From CAIVSN01 sp040383945 (GTDB taxonomy: Bacteria; Patescibacteriota; Gracilibacteria; BD1-5; UBA2023): DNA of 14,778 nt. The DNA lies in contig JBEICN010000025.1 in NCBI GenBank assembly GCA_040383945.1, forward strand, positions 1-14,778, given 5' to 3'. This document shows, in pieces, positions 7,091 through 14,778 of the stretch. Every line of letters starts with the position of its first letter. The first letter of the stretch is position 1. The position numbers were made by a program, and so were the translations under genes. The notes under the pieces are model-generated. The model saw only the letters and a program-made list of their open reading frames with translations. It was not told the origin of the DNA and did not search any database.

Positions 7091-8921
7091 TGAACCACAA
7101 GCCTTATGGCTTTTGTTATTGGGAATAATTCCGTTTATAGTAACCGCCTTATTGAATCGGCGCTACACGGTGTATCTTTCGTCAAAATTTCAAAAAATCC
7201 AATCTCAACAACTCATCTGGCTTCGAACCATTTTGGTATCTTGCTGTATCGTTTGATTAGCGGTGATAACAGCAAATCCTATCCGCACAGAGTATGTTCA
7301 AAATCCACTAAAAACTGGGTTGGATATTTTGTTTGTACTCGATTTGTCCAAGAGCATGCTAGCAGAAGATATTGCGTCCAACCGTATCAATGCCGGGAAA
7401 AGAGTCCTAAGCACGTTCATACAAAAAAGATCCCAAGATAGAATTTGACTGATTGGATTTTCTGGAAAACCATTTGTCTTCAGCCCACTCACGTTTGACC
7501 ATACATGACTTCTCTCCATCGTCTCTGATATTTCCGTAGACTCTATCAAACAAGAGATTCCAGGTTTTAGTGGTACCGCTATTGGAGATGCCTTACTGCT
7601 GGCAAGTGATGCGATCAAGTCCAATCCAGAGCGCAAGAAAGTGATTATTTTACTTACCGATGGTGAAGCCAATATCGGAATAGACCCCAAAATAGTGAAT
7701 GAATTTATGAAGAAAACTGGGGTCGTTATTCATACCATTGGGATAGGTGATCCTGCTGGAACGCTCCTATATGTCACGGACGCATTTGGGAAAAAACAAT
7801 ATTTTATGGACGCCTGAGGGGTGCCAATACGCGCCAACATCGACGAGCCTCTCCTCAAAAAAATCGCAGCAGATAATGGAGGTGTATACGCCAATGCAGC
7901 TTCTCTCGCAGAACTCCAAAAAGCCATCGAAAACCTTGATGCACTCTACGGCGTAACCTACACCCTACCACCGGAAACCATAATCCGATCCTTCGCCCCC
8001 TATGTGAGCTATGCCGTGATTTTTTTGTTGGTAATTTGGTTGTGTTTGGAACTGTTTTCTGTAACGGGAGCATTTCATGTATCGCGCTTTTCTGGTATCT
8101 CACTTACATGAGAAAGTACCAATTATAGGCTAGTGCCAGTAGCAGTTTGGAGCAAACGCATACTGCTGACACTGGGAGTGCTCGTTCTTGGAGTCTGAGC
8201 TATTCGTTATCACTATGCGTCTCCTCTTGGTAGTATTTCCATCATGATAGATGGATCCAAAAGCATGCTCGTAGAAGATACGAATGGATCGAGATTTGAT
8301 CTTGCAAAAGAAATTGCAAAAGAAATTATCAAAACATACGCCGGTAGTCCGATACGAATACTACTGTTTTGAGGAGATCTTACCACCATCACCCCCTCAA
8401 GCTACGATACTGAAACACTTTTGCAAAATCTTGAAAGTATACCCCAAGCAAATCTCACTGGAGGTAGCGACATCGTTGGTTCACTTCGCTCCCTACTCAC
8501 AAGCAGTGGCGATGAAGCTGGTACGATTTTTTTGATATCTGATGGTGAGGTAGTGGGTAATAGGACTCAAATGAAAAATACCGCATTATCAGTTCCACAA
8601 AACATCTCTATTTGGACCTTTGGAGTCGGAACTATTGAGGGCGGCAATATTCCAATGGGAAAAGATATTTTCTGAAATCCAGTCTTCAAACAGGTAAATG
8701 GTGCACCTGTGGTCAGCAAACTCTCCGAAGAACTACTCCAAAAAATCGCCATCAATTGAGGAAAGTATCAACCCGTCCCAAACATAGAATCATTAAAACT
8801 AGAAAAATTGTGAGAATTTTCAAAAACACAGAATATTTGGTCAAATTTTCTCATGACGCTTGGCTCAATCTTGATACTTGTAGGCCTCCTCCTCCCCTAC
8901 CGAAAACGCATAATCACATAG
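7080..8921 (+). CDS. Fused BatA-BatB: double von Willebrand factor A membrane protein
   Basis: The 613-aa frame has ten TGA (Gly) codons and a TAG stop. Two N-terminal membrane segments (about 8-25 and 44-64) precede VWA-1 with an intact MIDAS metal site: Asp88-x-Ser90-x-Ser92, Thr166 and Asp194. Membrane segments follow at about 304-326 and 358-375, then VWA-2 with its own MIDAS: Asp391-x-Ser393-x-Ser395, Thr460 and Asp488. A last membrane segment lies at about 589-606. Elsewhere BatA and BatB are separate adjacent genes; here no TAA or TAG separates them, so they form one polypeptide with both VWA domains predicted on the same side of the membrane. VWA domains bind protein partners through a divalent metal. 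The cluster is linked to aerotolerance and envelope integrity, but its mechanism is unsettled. Confidence 0.85.
8304..8327 (+). repeat. 12-nt tandem duplication in the second VWA domain
   Basis: GCAAAAGAAATT occurs twice head to tail, giving AKEIAKEI in the first helix after the VWA-2 metal motif. It is in frame and consistent with the amphipathic helix. Confidence 0.8.
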
Positions 8922-8924
8922 CAT

Positions 8925-9860
8925 ATGAACCTGAAAGTACGCAATATCCTCCTCAGTTTACTCCTGATATTTTCACTATCATTGGTATTTTGGAAGCTAT
9001 TTGTTCTCTTGCTACTACCAGAGAATGACCCCTATATGAATACATGGCTTCGATATATAGACCATCCGCTTGCTCGAAGTTGGGTATATTTTAACCGAGC
9101 CAATACGCAGTTTGAAGCATCTCTTCAAGAAAAAGATACCAGTTTGACATGAAGTATTCAAAAGCTTGATTCCGCCATAGATTGGTATCTTGAGAGTCTC
9201 AATATCCGAGAAACGCCAGAGGCTCGCGCAAATTTGGAAGCAGCTCAGAAAAATCTTAAACTACTGAAAAATGAGGAATCTGAACGAAACAAAATCCAAG
9301 AGGAGGAGCAGGACAATGCTCAAAATGAAAATAACAAAAGTGACGACCAATGAAGTGACGCGAGTGAAGGTGGAAGTAAAGGTGAGAGCAAAAGTGAGAG
9401 TGGAAGCACGGGCAAAGATGAGAGCAAAAGTGGTGATAAAGGTGGGGCTTGAGGCTCCGAATCTCGCAATCCTGACAAAAATACCACAGATCAGAACTCG
9501 CCTCGTGCTGACTCCAAAAAAAATGACACAAAGCCCGAGGGTCGCACAAACGAATCGAGCTCAAATACATCCACATGACCAAATCAAGATCGGTCCTGAG
9601 TTTTAGGGTACACCAATACGGGTACATTCTCTGAAGGGTTTTCTGGAAGTACCAGCGGATCAGGATTGAGTCTAGAAGATGAAAAAACTCTCAAAAATTC
9701 AGTAGAATTTCTCAAGGAACTCCAAAAAGATCGAGACAAGTATACTCGACCCAAATGATGATCTGATATGGAAAATGGAACGGAAAGTATGTTTCAAAAA
9801 TATTTTGGTGACACGCCTCTCTTCAAAAACGAGAGAGATGCTGATCCATACGACTATTAG
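8925..9860 (+). CDS. BatC-like membrane protein with TPR-like segment and Gly/Ser-rich tail
   Basis: The 311-aa protein (code 25, seven TGA, TAG stop) begins 3 nt after the double-VWA gene. It has an N-terminal membrane segment (about 8-30), then a TPR-like helical stretch (about 45-115: LARSWVYFNRANTQF, then AIDWYLESLNIRETPEARAN). A charged coiled region comes next, then a long low-complexity linker rich in Gly, Ser, Lys, Asp and Glu (about 130-245). The end is conserved-looking (SVEFLKELQKDRD, then MFQKYFGD). BatC proteins have this TPR plus linker layout and complete the BatA/BatB system, probably acting outside the membrane. Two adjacent TGAs (9756-9761) give Gly278-Gly279. With the standard code this gene would be almost unrecognisable. 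Confidence 0.7.
9383..9432 (+). repeat. In-frame 14-nt repeat in the BatC-like linker
   Basis: TGAGAGCAAAAGTG occurs at 9383-9396 and 9419-9432, 36 nt (12 codons) apart, within the Ser/Lys/Glu/Gly linker (GESKSES and DESKSGD). This suggests the linker grew by short in-frame duplications. The TGA trinucleotides in these copies are out of frame. Confidence 0.7.
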
Positions 9861-9876
9861 TGGCTTAAGAGAATAT

Positions 9877-9900
9877 CTATCAGACCATTCGATCTGATAG
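9877..9900. terminator. Stem-loop after the Bat operon
   Basis: CTATCAGA and TCTGATAG form a perfect 8-bp stem with an 8-nt loop, 17 nt after the TAG of the BatC-like gene. There is no T run on either side, so it may stabilise the mRNA 3' end rather than terminate. A second imperfect stem (9940-9950 with 9972-9980) follows before the convergent pyrH end. The remainder of 9861-10028 holds nothing I recognise. Confidence 0.4.
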
Positions 9901-10028
9901 CAAGAAGAAATAAGCACCTTGAAGTAACCCAAATATTCTCTAGTGGGTAGCAAAATTGTTCCAATCTTATTCTACCCTAGTCTCTCACTACTAGAATTTT
10001 GTAGCGCAATAGGCATTTCCAAAATTGA

Positions 10029-10748
10029 CTATGGAGTCAATAAAGTACCGATAATTTCATCACTTCCAAGCTTGTCTATATCCTCAATCTTACAGACAAA
10101 CAAAGGGATTTTTTCATCCTTTGCCAACGCGAGCGCACTCTGGTCCATAACTCGCAAATTTTTCTCCAGTGCCTCTTGTAGTGCAAGTGTTTCAAATCGT
10201 TTTGCATCGGGAAACTTAGCTGGATCCTTATCGTAGACACCGTCCACCTTAGTTCCCTTGACTATGACATCACAGCCAAGTTCAAGGGCCCGAAGGACCG
10301 CCGCAGAATCCGTCGTAAAAAATGGATTCCCAGAACCAGCAACGGCAATGATAACGCGTTTTTTCTCCAAGTGCTTCATGGCGCGATTTCGTATAAAAAG
10401 TTCTGACACACGATTGATTTCTAGAGCGGACATAATACGAACTTCCTGCCCTTGCTTTTGTATTGCGTCACCCAAAGCTATGCCGTTCATAACCGTTGCG
10501 AGCATCCCCATGTAGTCAGCACTGGATCGATCAAGTCCACTTGCTGCTCCTGACACTCATCGAAATATATTTCCTCAACCAATCACCACAATGATCTGTT
10601 TTCCCGACTTTGCAAGTTTTACTACTTTTCCCGCGAGTTCAATAAGAAATTCTACATCTATGCCATGGTCTCGCTTTCCTTGTAAAGCTTCCCCAGAAAG
10701 TTTGAGTAGGAATCGTTGAGATTTCTGAATGAACGGAATGTGTGGCAT
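10029..10748 (-). CDS. pyrH: UMP kinase (uridylate kinase)
   Basis: The 239-aa product has the normal length of bacterial UMP kinase, the amino-acid-kinase-fold enzyme that makes UDP from UMP and ATP in pyrimidine synthesis. The N-terminus FLLKLSGEAL binds ATP phosphates. Then come IVVIGGGNIFRG, GLDRSSADYMGMLATVMN (UMP site), an AGSGNPFFTTD loop and VDGVYDKDP. Two glycines of the diagnostic GGGNIFRG motif (Gly58 at 10575-10577 and Gly64 at 10557-10559) are encoded by TGA, which is direct evidence for UGA = Gly. The start ATG 10748 gives the canonical N-terminus; the stop is TAG. It follows the HTH gene on the same strand after 95 nt. Confidence 0.95.
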
Positions 10749-10771
10749 AGAAAAAATTTTAGGAATGTATT

Positions 10772-10796
10772 AGTATAATTCTTCACTCAAAAGTGA
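10772..10796 (-). promoter_or_regulatory. Possible pyrH promoter with adjacent inverted repeat
   Basis: On the minus strand TATACT (10777-10772) is a good -10 box, predicting a start near 10765 and a 17-nt leader. Just upstream lies a 5-bp inverted repeat with a 4-nt loop (10783-10796, TCACT and AGTGA), which overlaps the -10/-35 spacer region and could be an operator or the hairpin of the preceding gene's end. No clear -35 is visible. Confidence 0.35.
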
Positions 10797-10843
10797 TGAT
10801 GAGCCTAACTTGAGCAATTCCTCTGCAGGATATACCATCAAAA

Positions 10844-11440
10844 CTAAATGAAGAAATACATGAGAAACGAGCTCACAACCATCATAATGGCAACAAGAAT
10901 AATGAGAATATAGAGAACAAATCTCGATTGCATGATTTCTTCTCGCAACTTCAAAACTTTCTCTTCTGCGATTTTGATATCATCATCGGTCTTTGCTTTG
11001 GCAGACTCAAGCAGAAAAGTCTGCTTCTTGTATTCGATCATAGATACTGAGTTTTTGAGTTCAGATTCCGCCTGTCCCGTACGATAACTGAGATCTTGAA
11101 TGATGCGATCTTTTTCCTCAATTTTTCGTAGCGTCTCTTCGTACAAATCCCGATAATCTACCATGGTGGGCTTACGAGAAAATCATGAGGTGCTGCTGGT
11201 TTCATCAAAAAATACAATCTCCGAAGCATCACTCACTACGGAACTTTTATGTGAAGCATCTGTAGGTCGCACCAGCTCAGGCTCACCATTACGAAGCATC
11301 ATAAGATCCTCATCATGAACGTATACCATTTTACCCTTTCGTTTGGCTCTGATTTTGCCACTCTTCACATACCGATCCAAAGTCCTGGTCGATACTTCAA
11401 GGATAAGCGCAGCTTCATCGCGAGTGTTCGTGTACGACAT
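10844..11440 (-). CDS. Membrane-tethered helix-turn-helix protein with coiled coil
   Basis: This 198-aa protein is created by reading TGA at 11183-11185 as Gly86. Residues 7-47 form a MerR/excisionase-type helix-turn-helix (DEAALILEVSTRTLDRYVKS, then GKIRAKRKGKMVYVHDEDL). A Ser/Asp-rich linker spans about 55-95 and a charged coiled coil about 95-168. One hydrophobic helix at the extreme C-terminus (about 173-196) would anchor it in the inner membrane with the DNA-binding domain in the cytoplasm. It begins 17 nt after gyrB on the same strand and ends in TAG. With the standard code it would be split into an unanchored HTH protein and a separate coiled-coil membrane protein. The target and function are unknown; chromosome tethering or envelope sensing is speculation. 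Confidence 0.75.
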
Positions 11441-11457
11441 AAGAATTCGAAAACGGT

Positions 11458-13374
11458 TTAAATGTCTAAGTTGGAGACATGTTTAGCTCGACTCTGGATA
11501 AATCTTCGTCGTGGAGGAACATCTTCTCCCATAAGTGTTCGGAATATTTGATCCGCTATATCAGCATCTTCCACTCGAACTCGAAACATTTTTCTCTGTT
11601 CTGGGTCCATAGTAGTTTCCCAAAGTTGTTCGGGGTTCATCTCTCCAAGACCCTTGTATCGCTGAATTCCTTCAGTAGAGACATCGTGCTCTTCCATATG
11701 TCTGATTTTTTCTTCGTCGGAATACACATACCAAGTATCCTTTCCTTTGGAAAGCTTGTATAGCGGAGGATTTGCTATAAATACATGACCATTTGCGATA
11801 AGTGGCCGAAGGTATCGGTAAAGAAATGTTAAGAGTAGAGTACGGATATGAGCCCCATCCACGTCCGCGTCGGTCATGATGATGATTCGGTGATATCTCA
11901 GTTTGCTGATATCAAAAGTATCACCAATGGAAGTTCCGAGGGCAATGATGAGATTCTTGATTTCTTGATTTGCAAAAATTTTATCAAGTCGGGCTTGTTC
12001 GGTATTGAGAATCTTTCCTCGAAGTGGAAGAATTGCCTGAAACTCTCGATTGCGCCCCTGTTTGGCAGAACCTCCGGCAGAATCTCCCTCTACAATATAG
12101 AGCTCAGATTTTGAAGGATCTTTGGATGAACAATCTGCGAGCTTACCCGGCAGTGTCATACCCTCAAGAGCTCACTTACGGATAATGGTGTCTCGTGCAG
12201 ATCGAGCAGCGGCTCGAGCTCGGGCAGCCAGTAAACATTTCTCAAAAACAGCTCGTGCTGACTTTGGATTTTCATCCAACCATTCTGCCAATCTCTCTCC
12301 AAATCCACGATCAACAATCCCCTTTATCTCAGGATTTACCAATTTTTCCTTGGTTTGAGAACTAAATCGTGGCTCCGGAACCTTGACGGATATTACCGCA
12401 ATGAGACCCTCAAGCATGTCTTCACTCGTCAAATTTTCATCTTTTTCTTTGAGGTATTCCTGCGCTCGTCAGTATTTATTGATGGTTCGAGTTAAGGCTG
12501 TTTGAAATCCGGCAACATGGGTTCCTCCGTCATTGTTGATAACGTTGTTCGTGAAAGCGATAATCTTTGTGGAATAGTCATCCTTTCGATATTGAAGCGC
12601 AATTTCCAGGCTCGCACCATCGAGTTCTTTATCAAGATAAAAAATTTCATCGCCGATAAGTTCAGAACCTTTGGCAATGTGGCTAATGTAGGATTTCACT
12701 CCTCCTTCAAAGAAAAATCGGTAGTTTTCACCCGTGCGCTCATCGCGAATAGTAAGAGTAATTCACTTGGTAAGGTACGCCTGCTGTCGCATGCGGGTTA
12801 CAATCGTATGATAATCAAATACGGTGACACTAAAAATTGTAGCATCGGGCCAAAATCGCACAATCGTACCTGTAACATTCGTCTTCTCTCCAGTCGGAGC
12901 AACTTGTCCATCTGGAATACCTCGCTGATAGGATTGTCGATAGATGCTACCGTTTTTGTGAACATGAACTTCCATTTTTTCGGAAAGCGCATTTACGACA
13001 GATGCTCCGACTCCATGCAAACCACCAGAGACCTTGTAACCACTCGAGTCTCCACCAAATTTTCCTCCAGCATGCAAAACCGTCATAACTGTCTCCAAAG
13101 AGGATTTTCCAGTTTTTGGGTGGATATCTACAGGAATTCCTCGTCCATCATCAGACACTGAAACAGAATTATCGGAATGCAGCATGACCTCAATAAAGTG
13201 AGCATGACCGGCCATAGCCTCGTCAATAGAGTTGTCAACGATTTCCCAAACAAGATGGTGAAGCCCTAATTCATTGGTTTCCCCGATATACATACCAGGT
13301 CGCTTGCGTACGGGCTCGAGGCCCTCTAGGACTTGGATACTATTGGAATCGTATTCGGTGCTGGGAGAAGTCAT
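11458..13374 (-). CDS. gyrB: DNA gyrase subunit B
   Basis: The 638-aa protein has typical GyrB length and order. The GHKL ATPase has Glu44, Asn48 and Asp51 (WEIVDNSIDEAMAG), DDGRGIPVDIHPKTG at 75-89 and GGLHGVGASVVNALS at 117-131. The transducer follows, then TOPRIM with Glu429 in VEGDSAGGSAKQGRN and Asp502/Asp504 in MTDADVDGAH. The C-terminal GyrA-binding motif is QRYKGLGEMNPEQLWETTM. Three TGAs encode Gly204 (LTK-G-I), Gly302 and Gly401 (IIRK-G-ALEG). GyrB supplies ATP hydrolysis for negative supercoiling with GyrA, which is not in the window. ParE is a close relative, but the overall match favours GyrB. The stop is TAA. RKRPGM uses CGA for its second Arg. Confidence 0.95.
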
Positions 13375-13402
13375 ATATTATGTGTCGAAAATGTTTGAAA
13401 AA

Positions 13403-13429
13403 AGTATATGTAAATCGATAGGAATGCAA
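13403..13429 (-). promoter_or_regulatory. gyrB promoter
   Basis: On the minus strand TTGCAT (13429-13424), a 15-nt spacer and TATACT (13408-13403) predict a start near 13396 and a leader of about 22 nt without a Shine-Dalgarno sequence. A second AT-rich box (CATAAT) touches the ATG. The 214-bp divergent region 13375-13588 holds this promoter and presumably one for the aminopeptidase; I see nothing else in it. Confidence 0.45.
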
Positions 13430-13588
13430 GATTTTTGCGATTGTCCAGTCAATACTTCAGATAAAATCCAAAAAAACGAAGTGAGAGTTGAAAATAGAAT
13501 AAAGTTGAGTGAAATAACGACGAAATTCAAATGCTTCTCTCGTTATTCTCAAAAACAAGAGCACCAAACAATACTTAAATATGACATT

Positions 13589-14602
13589 ATGTCCCCGCTT
13601 CAAACAGCAATTAACGATATTATTTCCAAAAACATTGGAGGAAAGCCAGAGAAGAAAGTGCTTATATATGATGAGCAGTGTGGTCTCTCCAAAATTTTAA
13701 CGGAAGCCTACAAACATGCCTTATGACAAGAATGTCTACACTATAACTTCGATACACTAGAGCAAAATAGTCTCAATTTTCGAGATATGCTCATCGGACT
13801 TCCACCGTGATCTCTTGTGGTCATGGTGCAATCAACCAATTTTAGGATTACAGATTTTCGTGTCCGAGTAGAGTTATCTCAGCATGGGATCCATTGTATA
13901 GAACACAATCATCTATGATACCTGCCAGAAACGCAGTATCCAACCTACTGTCGATCGCTCGCGTATAGAACTCCTGAATATGTAAAAAGTGCGGACCTGC
14001 TTCAAGCAGTTTCTCAAGAAAGTTCAAGCCTAGATCTTGTCGACAGATCTGGACTCAAGCTTCACTTCTGACCGCTTGAGAAATTTCGATGAAACACGGG
14101 AGAATATAGTGAAAATACCGCAAAATGAGGTACCTATCCCGTAGGTGAAGCCTTTAGCGAAGCTATTGATCTAGAATCAGTCCACGGTGCTTTCACATTG
14201 TATGGCTACCCTGACAGTAACTTTCAAGTGGTTTTTTGTGAGCCATTCGAAGTACGAGTAGAAAAGGGTCGAATACTTCATGATGACCGCCATCCCAAGG
14301 ATTTCACTTCTCTTATGAATATGATACGAGAATCCGAAGATGGTGAAGTAATGGTACGAGAGCTTGGAATTGGTCTGAACCCAGAAATAAGTATCAAGAA
14401 TCCCCTAAGCGATGTCAATGCCTACGAACGAGCCCTCGGAGTCCATCTTTCACTTGGAAAAAAACATGGAATTTTTGGAAAAAAACTCTCCAAAAAAGAT
14501 ATCCAAAAATATCACATCGATGTTTTCTTGAATACGGAGTATCTTGATTTTTCTGGGAAAAAAATATGTTTCGATGCCAAAAGGTTGCTCAAAGTTATGT
14601 AA
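13589..14602 (+). CDS. M29-type metalloaminopeptidase
   Basis: The 337-aa product (code 25, six TGA = Gly46, 74, 110, 161, 168 and 180; TAA stop) matches peptidase family M29 (thermophilic aminopeptidases such as AmpS/AmpT). The dinuclear metal ligands can be placed as Glu187 (GTYPVGEAF), Glu258 (VRELGIGLNP), His286 (ALGVHLSLG) and His309/Asp311 (YHIDVFL), with order and spacing close to the family. NTEYLDFSGKKI is the typical closing segment. The enzyme should remove N-terminal residues from peptides in the cytoplasm, useful for an organism that probably salvages amino acids. It is somewhat shorter than usual (370-410 aa). ATG 13589 gives the family-like start. The frame stays open upstream past ATG 13391, but those 66 residues look non-domain and cysteine-rich. 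Confidence 0.75.
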
Positions 14603-14628
14603 TGAACAGGCGGAACTACTGGATGGAG

Positions 14629-14659
14629 GATACTGGAGGTTCAAACCCAAAGTCCACCC
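14629..14659 (+). repeat. 31-nt direct repeat, copy 1
   Basis: The sequence from GATACTGGAGGTTCAA to GTCCACCC recurs at 14748-14778 with one difference (C14647 versus G14766). The copies are 119 nt apart, not a multiple of three, so if coding they would be in different frames. The GGTTCAAACC portion resembles a tRNA T loop, but the T stem does not pair. Confidence 0.8.
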
Positions 14660-14747
14660 ATGGTCTCACCAAAAAAAATCAAGAGTTTGGATGAAATTTG
14701 AGTGCGAACCGAATGCTCGTTGGGACGCGCGAAAGTTCCTTGGGCGA

Positions 14748-14778
14748 GATACTGGAGGTTCAAACGCAAAGTCCACCC
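14748..14778 (+). repeat. 31-nt direct repeat, copy 2 (at window edge)
   Basis: This second copy of the repeat at 14629-14659 matches at 30 of 31 positions. It ends exactly at the window boundary, so the repeat may be longer or continue as an array. Confidence 0.8.

Larger units (their letters stand above)
14603..14778. other. Unassigned 3' end of window
   Basis: No gene can be assigned with confidence. In code 25 two overlapping plus-strand frames stay open to the window edge, from ATG 14623 and ATG 14660, each with one TGA and no TAA or TAG. Neither product resembles a family I know. GGAGG occurs twice, in the 31-nt repeats. No tRNA fold is possible here. Confidence 0.4.

Noticed and set aside
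9271..9606. 111-codon Lys/Val/Arg-rich frame on the plus strand
   Set aside because: It is an out-of-frame shadow of the low-complexity linker of the BatC-like gene.
12502..13161. 219-codon open frame on the plus strand
   Set aside because: It is antisense to gyrB in a well-conserved region, its product has no domain, and it is a shadow of the gyrB codon pattern.
13391..13588. Longer N-terminus for the aminopeptidase from ATG 13391
   Set aside because: The extra 66 residues look non-domain and Cys-rich, overlap the gyrB promoter region, and M29 enzymes start near the ATG at 13589.
430..14602. Widespread pseudogenes or frameshifts, since most genes break into fragments
   Set aside because: All breaks are single in-frame TGA codons with no frame change, often at conserved glycines, and none of these frames has an internal TAA or TAG. 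Recoding explains this; decay does not.
14629..14662. tRNA 3' end suggested by GGTTCAAACC and GTCCACC
   Set aside because: The T stem pairs at only two positions and no upstream arms fit; it is a direct repeat instead.
14629..14778. CRISPR array
   Set aside because: Only two repeat copies are visible, the intervening length is 88 nt, and there are no cas genes in the window.

Overview
The window reads cleanly only if UGA is translated as glycine (NCBI code 25), the code of the candidate phyla Gracilibacteria (BD1-5) and Absconditabacteria (SR1). With the standard code almost every gene falls into collinear, same-frame pieces separated by single TGA codons. With TGA = Gly those pieces fuse into full-length proteins, and several TGAs sit exactly on invariant glycines (PolA NFG, PyrH GGGN and FRG, GyrB K-G). 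I count 39 in-frame TGAs in 11 of 13 genes, while every gene ends in TAA (7) or TAG (6). CGA still encodes conserved arginines. Gracilibacteria is my preferred placement, but the window alone cannot exclude another code-25 lineage.

Layout. 1-335: a structured, relatively GC-rich non-coding stretch, a bidirectional terminator and a minus-strand tRNA-Lys(CUU) whose 3' end is duplicated about 200 bp away. 430-1128 (-): a DNA polymerase III delta'-like protein. 1179-3665 (+): a membrane-anchored beta-rich protein, then a Wzx/MviN-type polysaccharide flippase. 3723-5132 (+): a PolA reduced to its polymerase domain. 5292-9860 (+): a tightly packed operon of rbfA, ftsQ, a small membrane protein, a fused double-VWA protein (BatA+BatB) and a BatC-like protein, that is ribosome maturation, cell division and an aerotolerance (Bat) cluster. 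10029-13374 (-): pyrH, a membrane-anchored helix-turn-helix protein and gyrB. 13589-14602 (+): an M29-type metalloaminopeptidase, divergent from gyrB. 14603-14778: no confident gene, but a 31-nt direct repeat.

Gene order is dense, with 3-20 nt gaps or overlaps inside operons. No recognisable Shine-Dalgarno sequence precedes any assigned start. polA and rbfA have a -10 box ending exactly 7 nt before the ATG, which predicts leaderless mRNAs. The most interesting points are the recoded UGA with uneven use between genes, the BatA-BatB fusion hidden by standard-code translation, the minimal PolA, the membrane-tethered HTH protein and the structured RNA candidate next to the tRNA-end duplication.
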